Origin: Saccharopolyspora flava
Lineage (GTDB): Bacteria; Actinomycetota; Actinomycetes; Mycobacteriales; Pseudonocardiaceae
Assembly (NCBI RefSeq): GCF_900116135.1
Contig: NZ_FOZX01000007.1
Span: 62,001-126,000 of the forward strand
Direction of reading: 5' to 3'
Length of the DNA: 64,000 nucleotides
Part shown: piece after piece, positions 27,042 to 35,470 of the stretch
How positions within the stretch are numbered: position 1 is the stretch's first letter
Layout: every line of letters begins with the position of its first letter
Made by a program: the position numbers and the translations under genes
Notes under the pieces: generated by a model
The model's input: only the letters and a program-made list of their open reading frames with translations
Told to the model about the DNA's origin: nothing
Databases searched by the model: none

Positions 27042-27123
27042 CGTCGCTCCCCTCGCTCGGGCACCGCTTCGACCATGCCGGAGACGGGCGCCGGGCGCTC
27101 GGTGAGCACGCGAAAGGCGTTCG

Positions 27124-27498
27124 CTAGTCGTGGTGCCCCAACGCCTTCACCACCGCGGAGGTCCGGTCGCCCACGCCGAGCTTGGTGAAGATGTTGCGGA
27201 GGTGGTTCTTCACCGTGCGCTCGGAGATGCCGAGGGCACGGCCGATCTGACGGTTGGAGCGGCCGCGAGCCAGGTGGTCGAGGACCTCCTTCTCGCGCTT
27301 GGTCAACGGTGAGAGCACTTCGGACAGATCCGGCTCGGAAGGTTTCTCGGGTTCTTCGCCCGAGACCGCGCTGATCCGCGCCGAAGCGAGCTGACCGACC
27401 TGGTTGAGGACCTGGCGCATCGCGCGCGAGTGCTCGACGGCCTCGTGCAGCAACGCGGTGATCGCCCGGTCCAGCGGCCGGTCAGGGGGACGGGCCAT
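27124..27498 (-). CDS. Small LuxR-type helix-turn-helix regulator
   Basis: This 124-residue protein consists of a short helical N-terminal region and a C-terminal LuxR/GerE domain (LTKREKEVLDHLARGRSNRQIGRALGISERTVKNHLRNIF). It has no receiver domain, so it is an orphan or depends on protein partners. It is divergent from the decarboxylase gene across 259 bases of lower-GC DNA, and either that operon or the stress protein downstream could be its target. Confidence 0.88.
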   Translation of the reverse strand: MARPPDRPLDRAITALLHEAVEHSRAMRQVLNQVGQLASARISAVSGEEPEKPSEPDLSEVLSPLTKREKEVLDHLARGRSNRQIGRALGISERTVKNHLRNIFTKLGVGDRTSAVVKALGHHD

Positions 27499-27757
27499 GA
27501 AGCGCCTCCACTCGGGGTTCGTTCCGGGCCACCCGGAACCCGTGGATTCCTACTCTCCATTTCGCCACAGGATTACGCGCGAATTACGACCCAGCCGCCG
27601 AATCCCCCGGTAGAGGCGGTTTATAGCCCGGGTGGACCAAGACCCGTCGACGGGACTAGTGCGGAAGGTGTGGGGCGAATTGTTCATGGCGGCCCGGTCC
27701 ATTGCGGACTTAGCGTTGATCGTGTTCAGCACATCAACAGAACAGGAGCTCCCGACG

Positions 27758-29035
27758 ATGTCTGCTTTACCGGAGGCGTGCGAGGAAACGTCGGTTCTCT
27801 CGACGCAACTTCGGGGCGGAATACCACTTTTCGGCATGGACGCGGACACGGCGCTCGACGTCGTCACGGACAAACTGGGGCTCGGCTGCCCGCCCGAGCG
27901 CAACCTCGCGACGTTCCTCACCACGTCGATCGAGCCGGAGGCCCAGCGGCTCTACCGCACCTACCTTAACCACAACCTCGTCGACCGCGAGCAGTACCCG
28001 TCGATCGACGCGATGCTGCGGGAGTGCGTCGGCATCATCGGGTCGCTCTGGCACGGTGATCCGCGCCGGGTCGCGGGCAGCGCGACCACGGGTTCCAGCG
28101 AGGCGGCGCTGCTGGCCGGTGCCTCGATGCTGCGCAACTGGCGGGAACGAGCCGGGGGACAGCGGCCGAACCTGGTCCTGGGGGCCGGGGCGCACGCCTG
28201 CTGGACCAAGTTCTGCCGGCACTGGGGCGTGGAGGCCCGCGTGGCCCCCGCGCGCGGCGACTCCCCGTCGCTGGAGCCGGACGCGGTCGAGGAGCTGTGC
28301 GACGCGGGAACCATCGGCGTCGTCGGCATACTGGGGTCCACTCTGGACGGGCGGTACGAGCCGATCGCCGGGATCGCCGAGGCGCTGGACGGGGTGCAGG
28401 AGCGCACCGGGCTCGACATCCCGATCCACGTCGACGCCGCGTCGGGAGGGTTCCTCGCACCGTTCCTCGACCCGGAGCTGAGCTGGGACTTCCAGCTCCC
28501 CCGGGTGGTGTCGATCAACGCCTCCGGGCACAAGTCGGGGATGGTGCCGCCCGGCCTGGGCTGGCTGCTGTGGCGCGACGAGGACGACCGGAACGCGGGA
28601 CTGGGGGTCCGGGTCAACTACCTCGGCGGTGACGACGCCCATCACGAGCTGACCTTCTCGCGTTCGGCGGCACCCGTGGTGCTCCAGTACTACAACTTCC
28701 TGCGCTTCGGGTTCGCCGGGTTCCACGCCGTGCACGCCCGATCCCGCGCCCTCGCGCGGCGGCTGGCCGGCCGGCTGCGGGCGACCGGGCGGCTCCGGCT
28801 GCTCGGTGACGGCGAGCAGCTGCCCGTCGTGGCCGTCACCGCGCGGCCCCCGGTGTCGCTGCGGGAACTGGCCGCCCACCTGGCCGAACACCGCTGGGCC
28901 GTCCCGGTGTACCACCTGCCGCCGCGCCTGGAGCACGTCGAGGTGATGCGCGTGGTCGTGCGCGGCGACCTCACCCCCGCCTCGGTCGAGGAGCTGGCCT
29001 CGATCGTCGAGGACTACGTCACCAGCGTCGAGTGA
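27758..29035 (+). CDS. PLP-dependent decarboxylase, glutamate decarboxylase-like
   Basis: This 425-residue group II decarboxylase resembles glutamate decarboxylases. The PLP-binding region has ATTGSSEAALLAG (residues 110-121), Asp226 in HVDAASGGFLAPF pairs with the pyridine nitrogen, and Lys259 in NASGHKSG forms the Schiff base. The ATG has AGGAG upstream; the frame is open further left, but that part is not family-like. It is followed after 12 bases by a nitrilase-family amidase, and close by are 5-oxoprolinase genes that produce glutamate, which supports a glutamate to GABA reaction. Other acidic or guanidino amino acids remain possible. Confidence 0.87.
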   Translation: MSALPEACEETSVLSTQLRGGIPLFGMDADTALDVVTDKLGLGCPPERNLATFLTTSIEPEAQRLYRTYLNHNLVDREQYPSIDAMLRECVGIIGSLWHGDPRRVAGSATTGSSEAALLAGASMLRNWRERAGGQRPNLVLGAGAHACWTKFCRHWGVEARVAPARGDSPSLEPDAVEELCDAGTIGVVGILGSTLDGRYEPIAGIAEALDGVQERTGLDIPIHVDAASGGFLAPFLDPELSWDFQLPRVVSINASGHKSGMVPPGLGWLLWRDEDDRNAGLGVRVNYLGGDDAHHELTFSRSAAPVVLQYYNFLRFGFAGFHAVHARSRALARRLAGRLRATGRLRLLGDGEQLPVVAVTARPPVSLRELAAHLAEHRWAVPVYHLPPRLEHVEVMRVVVRGDLTPASVEELASIVEDYVTSVE

Positions 29036-29047
29036 ACAGGAGAACAC

Positions 29048-29980
29048 ATGCGTCCCATCCGCATCGTCAGCCGGTTGACCGACCGCGAACCCCCGGAACG
29101 GGCGAGCGGGCTCCGCCTCGCGCTCTTCCAGGGCGAGAACCCCTCCGGAACCCCGGCGGCGGTGGCCGAGAACCTCGCCAGGATGGAGCAGGTGGTCGCG
29201 CTGGCCGCGAGCTACGGCAGCCAGCTGTGCGCGTTCCCCGAGTGCTTCAACACCGGGTACGCCCTGGACCGCCGGCAGTGCGAGGAACTCGCCGAACCCA
29301 GCGACGGCACGTCCGTCGAACTCGCCCGCAAGCTCTCCACCCGGCACGACGTCGCCGTCGTGCTGCCGTACGTGGAACGCGCCGCCGACGGGGCGCTGCA
29401 CGACTCGGTGGCGCTGGCCGCCGACGGGGAGCTGGTGGCCAACTACCGCAAGACCCACCTCTACGGCGCCGCCGAGCGCGCGAACTTCACGCCCGGGCAG
29501 GAGCTGCCGCCGGTCGTGGAGATCAACGGCTTCCCGGTCGGGCTGCTCAACTGCTACGAGTGCGAGTTCCCGCCGCTGTACCAGTACCTGGCGGGCAGGG
29601 GAGCGCGGCTCATCGTCGGGCCCACGGCCGCCGACCGGCACTTCACGTTGCGCAGCGGGGAACCGACGCTGGTGGCCTACCCCGACGCGACCGAGCACAT
29701 CATCCCCGCGATGGCCGCCGTGTGGCGGGTTTTCGTGGCCTACGCCAACCGGCGCGGCTGGGAGAGCTCCGAGCACGGCCAGTGGGAGTACCGGGGCAAC
29801 TCGGGCATCTGGGCGCCCGACGGCAGTACCGTGGTCACCGCGGGACCGGAGGAGCGCGCGGTGGACTCGCTCCTGCTCGCCGACTGCCTGCCCGACTCGG
29901 TGCCCCCGTTCAGCCCGGAGGGCGACCACCGCAGCGACTCCCGCATCGCCGCCGCCGACCGGCTGCTCCCGGCCGGGTGA
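29048..29980 (+). CDS. Carbon-nitrogen hydrolase (nitrilase superfamily amidase)
   Basis: This 310-residue enzyme has the Glu-Lys-Cys triad of the nitrilase superfamily: Glu65 in CAFPECFNTGY, Lys135 in NYRKTHLYG and Cys169 in GLLNCYECEFP. It hydrolyses a C-N bond, most likely an amide or carbamoyl group. It is co-transcribed with the decarboxylase. Possible roles are omega-amidase, N-carbamoylputrescine amidase-like or pyroglutamyl-amide chemistry. The convergent pxpA gene ends two bases away. Confidence 0.88.
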   Translation: MRPIRIVSRLTDREPPERASGLRLALFQGENPSGTPAAVAENLARMEQVVALAASYGSQLCAFPECFNTGYALDRRQCEELAEPSDGTSVELARKLSTRHDVAVVLPYVERAADGALHDSVALAADGELVANYRKTHLYGAAERANFTPGQELPPVVEINGFPVGLLNCYECEFPPLYQYLAGRGARLIVGPTAADRHFTLRSGEPTLVAYPDATEHIIPAMAAVWRVFVAYANRRGWESSEHGQWEYRGNSGIWAPDGSTVVTAGPEERAVDSLLLADCLPDSVPPFSPEGDHRSDSRIAAADRLLPAG

Positions 29981-29981
29981 G

Positions 29982-30752
29982 TCACCCCCGGGAGTCGGCG
30001 ACCTCGGCCATCGGCGCGAGACGCACACCGGCGGAGGCGAACCGCTCGCGGATCGCCTCCGCGATCTCGACCGCGTTGGGCCGGTCGCCGTGCAGGCAGA
30101 TCGTGTCCGCGTCGACCTGCACGGGCACGCCGTTGACCGAGCGCACCTCGCCGCGCAGCACCGCGTCGGCCTGGTCGGCGCAGGCCTCCGGGGACTTCGC
30201 CCGCGGGTTCGGCTCGATGATGATGTGCCCGTTGTCGTCGTAGTCGAGATCGGCGAAAGCCTCCCGCATGACGGGAAAACCGCGCTCGGCCAGGCGTTCC
30301 GAGACCGGCCCGGCCAGCAGCACCACCCGCACGCCCGGCGCGGCCGTCGCGAAGGCCGACACCACGGCTTCGGCGACGGCCTCGTCGCGGATCGTCAGCC
30401 CGTAGAACGCGCCGTGCGGCTTGACGTGCGCGATCGGCACGCCCCGGTGCGCCGCGATCGCCTGCAACGCCCCGAACTGGTACAGGCAGGCCTGCGCGGC
30501 CTCGGCCGGGCTCAACGACATGGCGCGCCTGCCGAATCCGGTCAGATCGGGGAAACCCGGGTGCGCGCCGACGGCGGTCCGCCCGTCGCGTGCCAGTTCG
30601 ACCGAACGGCTCATCGTCGCCGGATCACCGGCGTGCCAGCCGCACGCGATGTTCACCGAGGTCACCAGCGGGATGAGTCGGGCGTCGTCACCCAGTTGCC
30701 AGCGTCCGAAGCTCTCCCCGGCATCGGCGTTGAGATCGACGAGAGTGCGCAC
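29982..30752 (-). CDS. pxpA: 5-oxoprolinase subunit A (LamB/YcsF family)
   Basis: This 256-residue LamB/YcsF-family protein is the PxpA subunit of ATP-dependent 5-oxoprolinase, which opens pyroglutamate to glutamate. Family motifs are VDLNADAGESFGRWQLGDD, SVNIACGWHAGDPATM, GAHPGFPDLTGFGRR, HVKPHGAFY and ICLHGDRP. It begins with a GTG behind an exceptionally complete ribosome site. It is divergent from pxpB, pxpC and the biotin genes, an arrangement that would allow joint regulation from the 168-bp gap. Confidence 0.93.
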   Translation of the reverse strand: MRTLVDLNADAGESFGRWQLGDDARLIPLVTSVNIACGWHAGDPATMSRSVELARDGRTAVGAHPGFPDLTGFGRRAMSLSPAEAAQACLYQFGALQAIAAHRGVPIAHVKPHGAFYGLTIRDEAVAEAVVSAFATAAPGVRVVLLAGPVSERLAERGFPVMREAFADLDYDDNGHIIIEPNPRAKSPEACADQADAVLRGEVRSVNGVPVQVDADTICLHGDRPNAVEIAEAIRERFASAGVRLAPMAEVADSRG

Positions 30753-30763
30753 GGATCACCTCC
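30753..30763 (-). promoter_or_regulatory. Extended Shine-Dalgarno sequence of pxpA
   Basis: Minus-strand GGAGGTGATCC is complementary to the 3' end of 16S rRNA over 11 bases, and the GGAGG core lies six bases before the GTG start. It fixes the start of pxpA and suggests strong initiation despite the GTG. Confidence 0.75.
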
Positions 30764-30920
30764 AGATCGGGCGTCCACCATAGTTTTCGGTGTTTGCGCA
30801 CGCAGATCACGCAGCCTACTCTCTCACTCGAAAGTGGTCGATTGGTGAACGACGCGCTGCGTCGAACCGTCCCGCAGCGCATTCTCGACGAGCACTCGTC
30901 GGTGGCTGCGGAGGTGCGCC

Positions 30921-31823
30921 GTGACCGTTCAGGAGGTTCAGCTACCGCCCGCGCGGTACGAATTCGGCGGCGACGAGTTCGTCTTCGTCGAGATCGACCG
31001 CGAGATGAGCCTGCAGGCCAACCTCAAGGCGATGGCCATCACCGGCGCGCTGCGCGGGGAGAGCATCGACGGGGTCATCGACATCTGCCCGTCGAACGCC
31101 TCCTACCTGGTCCGGCTGGACCCGGAGCGGCTGCACCCGGCCGACCTCGTCGAGGAGCTCAAGCGGCTGGAGAGCACGGCCGGTGAGCTCAGCGCCGAGG
31201 ATGTCGTGCGCACCCGGATCGTCGACGTGCCGGTGCTCTTCGACGACCCGTGGACCCGGGAGACGCTGCTGCGGTTCCGCGACCGGCACCAGGACCCGGA
31301 GGCCACCGATCTCGAATACGCCGCGCGGATCAACGGTTTCGACGACGTCCCCTCGCTGATCGAGGCGATCACCGCCGCGCCGTTCCTGGTCACCATGCTC
31401 GGTTTCGTGCCGGGGCTGCCGTTCTGCTACCAGATGGTGCCGCGCGAGAAGCAGATCGAGGTGCCCAAGTACGTGCGGCCCCGGACCGACACCCCGGAAC
31501 GCGCTTTCGGCTACGGCGGCGCGTTCTCGGTGGTCTACCCGGTGCGCGGGGCCGGTGGGTACCAGCTGTTCGGGATCGCGCCCGCCCCGGTGTTCGACCT
31601 CGCCCAGCGGCTGCCGGACTTCGCCGACGACATCGCCTTCCCGCGCCCCAGCGACGTGCTGCGCTACCGGGCGATCGACCGCGACGAGTACGACCGCACC
31701 CGCTCCGAGGTCGAGGCGGGCACCTTCCGCTACCGGATCCGGGACGCGGAACTGGTTCCCGCCGAACTGCTCGCCGACCCGGACGGGGTCAACGCGCGAC
31801 TGCTGGAGGTGCTGTACCGGTGA
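30921..31823 (+). CDS. pxpB: 5-oxoprolinase subunit B (KipI family)
   Basis: This 300-residue KipI/AHS1-family protein is the PxpB subunit. It is longer than classic PxpB (about 220). The extra N-terminal part (YEFGGDEFVFVEIDREMSLQANLKAMA) is the usual first lobe, and the cyclophilin-like second lobe has PFLVTMLGFVPGLPFCYQM, GYGGAFSVVYPVRGAGGYQLFGIAP. It starts at GTG and its stop overlaps the start of pxpC by three bases. The same fold forms the carboxyltransferase half of urea carboxylase, relevant because biotin genes follow. Confidence 0.92.
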   Translation: MTVQEVQLPPARYEFGGDEFVFVEIDREMSLQANLKAMAITGALRGESIDGVIDICPSNASYLVRLDPERLHPADLVEELKRLESTAGELSAEDVVRTRIVDVPVLFDDPWTRETLLRFRDRHQDPEATDLEYAARINGFDDVPSLIEAITAAPFLVTMLGFVPGLPFCYQMVPREKQIEVPKYVRPRTDTPERAFGYGGAFSVVYPVRGAGGYQLFGIAPAPVFDLAQRLPDFADDIAFPRPSDVLRYRAIDRDEYDRTRSEVEAGTFRYRIRDAELVPAELLADPDGVNARLLEVLYR

Positions 31824-32800
31824 ACTCCCTCATCGTGCGCAAGGGCGGGCTGTCCACGACCGTGCAGGACTCCGGCCGCGACGGCCGCTACGCCATCGGC
31901 ATGCCGCCATCCGGGGCGATGGACCGCTACTCGGCGTTGGCGGGCAACATGCTCGTCGGCAACCCCGACGGCGCGGCCGTGCTGGAGGCGACCTACCTGG
32001 GGCCCGAGCTGGAGTTCACCGACTCCCGCACCGTGGCCGTCACCGGCGCCGACACCGCCGTGTCGCTCAACGGCGAACCCGTGCCGCCCTGGCAGGCGGT
32101 GGCCGTCTCGGCCGGTGACGTGCTCGCCGTGCAGGCGGTGCGCGCCGGTGCCCGGCCCTACGTCGCGGTCGGCGGCGGCATCGACGTGCCGCTCTACCTC
32201 GGGTCCCGCTCGACCTACATGCTCACCGGCATCGGCGGGTTCGAGGGCCGCGCGCTGGCCGACGGCGACCGGCTGCCGCTCGGCGAAGCGCCACCCGCAC
32301 CGGCCTCCGGCACCGAGGTGCCGGAGGAGCTGCGCCCGGAGCTGCCCGCGACGACCTTGCTGCGGCTGGTCGTCGGGCTCTGCGCCTACCGGCTGACCGA
32401 GCGGGCGCTGGCCTCGTTCCTGGGCACCGAGTGGAAGGTGACCAAGGACGCCGACCGCGTCGGGTACCGGTTGCGCGGCGGCGAGCTGGAGTTCATCGAG
32501 CGCGAGCAGCCCTTCGGCGCGGGCAGCGACCAGGCCAACGTCGTCGATCTCGGCTACCCGATCGGCTCGGTGCAGGTACCCGGTGGCGACGAGCCGATCG
32601 TGCTGCTCAACGACGCGGTGACCGGCGGCGGCTACGCCACCATCGGCACCGTCATCTCGGTGGACCGCGACCGGATGGCCCAAGCCAGGACCGGCGGCGC
32701 GGTGGTGTTCGAGCAGGTCGACGTCGAGGCCGCGGTGGCGGCCCGGCGAGAACGACGCGCTCGGCTGGAGAAGGTGCGGGCGGCGGTCGCGACCGCCTAG
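31820..32800 (+). CDS. pxpC: 5-oxoprolinase subunit C (KipA family)
   Basis: This 326-residue KipA/AHS2-family protein begins LIVRKGGLSTTVQDSGRDGRYAIGMPPSGAMD, the family hallmark, and continues with NMLVGNPDGAAVLEATYLGPELEF, YVAVGGGIDVP and GYRLRGGELEF. It partners PxpB. The start is a GTG overlapping the pxpB stop. The gene for a biotin carrier follows after 13 bases, which makes a split urea-carboxylase-like set. Confidence 0.93.
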   Translation: MNSLIVRKGGLSTTVQDSGRDGRYAIGMPPSGAMDRYSALAGNMLVGNPDGAAVLEATYLGPELEFTDSRTVAVTGADTAVSLNGEPVPPWQAVAVSAGDVLAVQAVRAGARPYVAVGGGIDVPLYLGSRSTYMLTGIGGFEGRALADGDRLPLGEAPPAPASGTEVPEELRPELPATTLLRLVVGLCAYRLTERALASFLGTEWKVTKDADRVGYRLRGGELEFIEREQPFGAGSDQANVVDLGYPIGSVQVPGGDEPIVLLNDAVTGGGYATIGTVISVDRDRMAQARTGGAVVFEQVDVEAAVAARRERRARLEKVRAAVATA

Positions 32801-32813
32801 GAGGGGAGAGCCG

Positions 32814-33053
32814 ATGTCCACAGTGGATGCTCAGATGCCCGGGGTGTTCTACCGGCGCCCGTCGCCGGAGGCCGATCCCTACATCGAGCCGGGCGACGAC
32901 GTGCGGCCCGGCCAGACGATCGGGCTCATCGAGGTGATGAAGACCTTCAACGAGGTCAAGGCCGACAAGGCCTTCCGCGTCGCGAAGATCCTGCTCGACG
33001 ACGGCGAGGAGGTCGACGTCGGCCAGTCGATGTTCGAGGTCGACGAGCCATGA
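32814..33053 (+). CDS. Short biotin carboxyl carrier protein
   Basis: This 79-residue biotinyl domain protein carries the biotin-accepting Lys43 in LIEVMKTFNEVKAD, with EVMK in place of the common EAMK/AMKM. The residues around it form a single barrel-sandwich domain with no linker. GAGGGGAGAG precedes the ATG. Its end overlaps accC by four bases, so the carrier and the carboxylase are made together. Confidence 0.9.
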   Translation: MSTVDAQMPGVFYRRPSPEADPYIEPGDDVRPGQTIGLIEVMKTFNEVKADKAFRVAKILLDDGEEVDVGQSMFEVDEP

Positions 33054-34393
33054 GCGGGCTGCGCAGGGTCCTGGTCGCCAACCGGGGCGAGATCGCCGTC
33101 CGGATCATCCGCGCCTGCCACGCGGCCGGTCTCGAAGCGGTGGCGGTGTACTCCGACGCCGACGAGCACTCCCGCTGGGTGGCGCTGGCCGACGACGCCG
33201 CGCACATCGGGCGTTCGGCCGCGCAGAAGTCCTACCTCGACCCGGACGCGCTGCTCAAGGCCGCGCGCTCCACCGATGCCGACGCCGTGCACCCGGGCTA
33301 CGGGTTCCTGTCGGAGAACGGCGGTTTCGCGCGGGCCATCGAGGAGGCCGGGCTGGTGTTCATCGGGCCGCGCGCGTCGGTGCTGGAGCGGATGGGCGAC
33401 AAGGCCGCCGCGCGCAGCGCTGCCGTCGCCGCGGGGGTGCCGGTCGTGCCCGGCACCGAGCCGATCGCCGAGCCCGGGGACGTGGCGCGGCTGGCCGACG
33501 AGGTCGGGTTCCCGTTGCTGCTCAAGGCCGCCGCGGGCGGCGGTGGCCGGGGCATCCGGCCGGTGACCTCGCTCGACGAGCTGCGGGACGCGCTGCCTGC
33601 GGCGCAGGCCGAGGCCCGGTCGGCGTTCGGCGATCCCGCGATCTACCTGGAGAAGGCGGTGTCGCGGGCGCGGCACGTGGAGGTGCAGGTGCTCGCCGAC
33701 GACCACGGCGGGGTGGTGCACCTGTTCGAGCGGGACTGCTCGGTGCAGCGGCGCAGGCAGAAGCTCCTCGAGGAGGCCCCGGCGCCGGGCTTGCGGGAGG
33801 AGACGCGGCAGGCGATCACGGCGGCGGCGGTGCGGCTGGCCGAGCACGTCGGCTACCGGGGTGCCGGGACCGTGGAGTTCCTGGTGGACGGGTCGGGGGA
33901 GTTCTACTTCATCGAGATGAACGCGCGGGTGCAGGTCGAGCACCCGATCACCGAGATGATCACCGGCGTCGACGTCGTCGCCGAGCAGCTGCGCATCGCC
34001 GGGGGTGAGCCGCTGTCGCTGGATCAGGCGTCGATCCAGCGGCGGGGTGCTGCGGTCGAGCTGCGGATCAACGCCGAGGACCCGGAGCGCGACTTCGCCC
34101 CGACGCCGGGCGGGATCGAGGCGTTGCGGCTGCCCGGCGGTCCCGGCGTGCGGGTCGACACCGGGATCACGCAGGGGGACCGGATCAGCCCGTTCTACGA
34201 CTCGCTGATCGCCAAGCTCGCCTGCTGGGGCGAGGACCGGGAGCAGGCCTACGCCCGGGCGCGCCAGGCGCTCGCCGAGTTCCACGTCGAGGGGGTGGCG
34301 AGCACCGCGGGGCTGCACCGCCGCCTCACGGCGGACCCGGAGCTCATCGCGGGGCCCGTGCACACCACCTGGCTGGAGGAGCGCCTCGGCTGA
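33050..34393 (+). CDS. accC: Biotin carboxylase
   Basis: This 447-residue ATP-grasp enzyme carboxylates biotin with bicarbonate and ATP. It starts VLVANRGEIAVRIIRACHAAGLEAVAVYSDAD. Further motifs are HPGYGFLSEN, KAAAGGGGRGIR in the glycine-rich loop, ERDCSVQRRRQKLLEEAP, FIEMNARVQVEHPITEMITGVD and AVELRINAEDP. It is the free AccC form without carrier or transferase domains. Together with the carrier and PxpB/PxpC it could make a complete biotin-dependent carboxylase acting on an amide or lactam. Confidence 0.94.
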   Translation: MSGLRRVLVANRGEIAVRIIRACHAAGLEAVAVYSDADEHSRWVALADDAAHIGRSAAQKSYLDPDALLKAARSTDADAVHPGYGFLSENGGFARAIEEAGLVFIGPRASVLERMGDKAAARSAAVAAGVPVVPGTEPIAEPGDVARLADEVGFPLLLKAAAGGGGRGIRPVTSLDELRDALPAAQAEARSAFGDPAIYLEKAVSRARHVEVQVLADDHGGVVHLFERDCSVQRRRQKLLEEAPAPGLREETRQAITAAAVRLAEHVGYRGAGTVEFLVDGSGEFYFIEMNARVQVEHPITEMITGVDVVAEQLRIAGGEPLSLDQASIQRRGAAVELRINAEDPERDFAPTPGGIEALRLPGGPGVRVDTGITQGDRISPFYDSLIAKLACWGEDREQAYARARQALAEFHVEGVASTAGLHRRLTADPELIAGPVHTTWLEERLG

Positions 34394-34463
34394 GGACAGT
34401 TTTAGCCATAATCACCCATGATCAACATCCGTTTTGTCCGGTCAATTATGGCTAAAACTGTCC
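34394..34463 (+). repeat. Dispersed 32-nt-core stem-loop element, copy 2
   Basis: A perfect 19-bp inverted repeat begins at the base after the accC stop: GGACAGTTTTAGCCATAAT (34394-34412) and its complement (34445-34463). The 32-base core between them starts CACCCATGATC and contains GTTTTGTCCGG, as in copies 1 and 3. The inner stem (AGCCATA) differs from copies 1 and 3 (TCCTCGA) yet pairs fully. It lies between the convergent accC and hydrolase genes. Confidence 0.82.
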
Positions 34464-34486
34464 ACTGCCAACGACCGTTGACACCG

Positions 34487-35146
34487 TTACCCGCCGACGG
34501 TTCCGGTGTTGAAGAAGTCGAGCGCGGCGGTTTTGAAGGCGCGGCTGGAGACTGCGTTGAGGTGGTTCCGGCGGCCCAGGGAGATGTGCGGGGCGTCCAC
34601 GGATTCTGCGAAAGCTCGGGATTCCGGGGCTATTTCGTCCTGGTCTCCGGAGGCGAAGAGGACCGGGGCCGGAGGTGGTGGGGTGAGGTGGTGGCCTGCC
34701 ACGGCGTCGATGCAGGGGGTGAGGTCGTCGGCGGTGAGGGCTCGTTGGACTTCCAGCATCGTGGTGCGGTCGACGGGCCGGCCGTCGAGGCCGCCGAGGG
34801 CCATCGCGCGGACTCGGTCGGGAGCCAGGGCGGCCAGGGTCCAGGCCACGAGGCCGCCCATCGAGTAGGCGACCACGTCGGCCCGCCGCACCTCGGCCGC
34901 GTCGAGGACCGCCAGGACGTCCCGGGCTAGGTCCTCCGGGCTGTAGCCGGTGTCGGGGCGGTCGCTGCGGCCGTGCCCCCGGAGGTCGGTGACGACGTGC
35001 CCCCGGTCGGCGACGGCGCGGAGCCAGCCGGTGCGCTCCCACGTGAGCTCCGCGTCGGAGGCGAAACCGTGCAGGAGCAGCACCGGCCGCGGGCCGGCAG
35101 CGGCGTCGTACCAGAGCTTGACGCCCTCGCGCTCGGTGAACGGCAC
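34487..35146 (-). CDS. Alpha/beta hydrolase, probable detached E2 partner domain
   Basis: This 219-residue alpha/beta hydrolase has an HGFASDAELTWERTGW oxyanion segment, the nucleophile motif VAYSMGGLVAW, an acid in SGDQDEIAPES and a final His in LGRRNHLNAV. It follows a stand-alone lipoyl-domain gene by three bases, behind the E1 genes. In acetoin dehydrogenases the E2 subunit AcoC is a single chain of lipoyl domain plus alpha/beta hydrolase, so this gene may be the second half of such an E2. A simple unrelated esterase cannot be excluded. It starts at GTG with GGAGGA upstream. Confidence 0.85.
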   Translation of the reverse strand: MPFTEREGVKLWYDAAAGPRPVLLLHGFASDAELTWERTGWLRAVADRGHVVTDLRGHGRSDRPDTGYSPEDLARDVLAVLDAAEVRRADVVAYSMGGLVAWTLAALAPDRVRAMALGGLDGRPVDRTTMLEVQRALTADDLTPCIDAVAGHHLTPPPPAPVLFASGDQDEIAPESRAFAESVDAPHISLGRRNHLNAVSSRAFKTAALDFFNTGTVGG

Positions 35147-35149
35147 GGC

Positions 35150-35470
35150 TCAGTCCTCCGGCGGCGTGAGGCGGACGCGGCGGCGCGGGGCGCGCTCCTC
35201 GGGCACCGTGCCGACGATGCCGGCCTGGTCGGTGACGGTGAACGTCACCAGCGGGGCGCCCACGTCGAGCTCCTCGTCCTCGCCGACGTGCAGCCGCGAC
35301 ACGCGACCCGTCTGCGGTGACGGGATCTCCACCGCCGACTTGGTGGTCTCCAGTTCCACCAGCGGCGCGTTGCGCTCCACCCACTCGCCCTCGGCGACGA
35401 GCCATTCCAGGATCCGGGCGCTGATCAGGCCCTCGCCCAGATCCGGCAGCGGGAAGGTCACCTCAGCCAC
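35150..35470 (-). CDS. Stand-alone lipoyl-domain protein (E2-like)
   Basis: This 106-residue protein is one lipoyl domain: FPLPDLGEGLISARILEWLV, with the lipoylated Lys44 in ELETTKSAVEI. There is no peripheral-subunit-binding domain and no acyltransferase domain, which a normal E2 would have. The tail (PEERAPRRRVRLTPPED) is charged and short. The start is a GTG overlapping the E1 beta gene by eight bases. It probably acts as swinging arm for the E1 enzyme encoded just upstream. Confidence 0.92.
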   Translation of the reverse strand: MAEVTFPLPDLGEGLISARILEWLVAEGEWVERNAPLVELETTKSAVEIPSPQTGRVSRLHVGEDEELDVGAPLVTFTVTDQAGIVGTVPEERAPRRRVRLTPPED

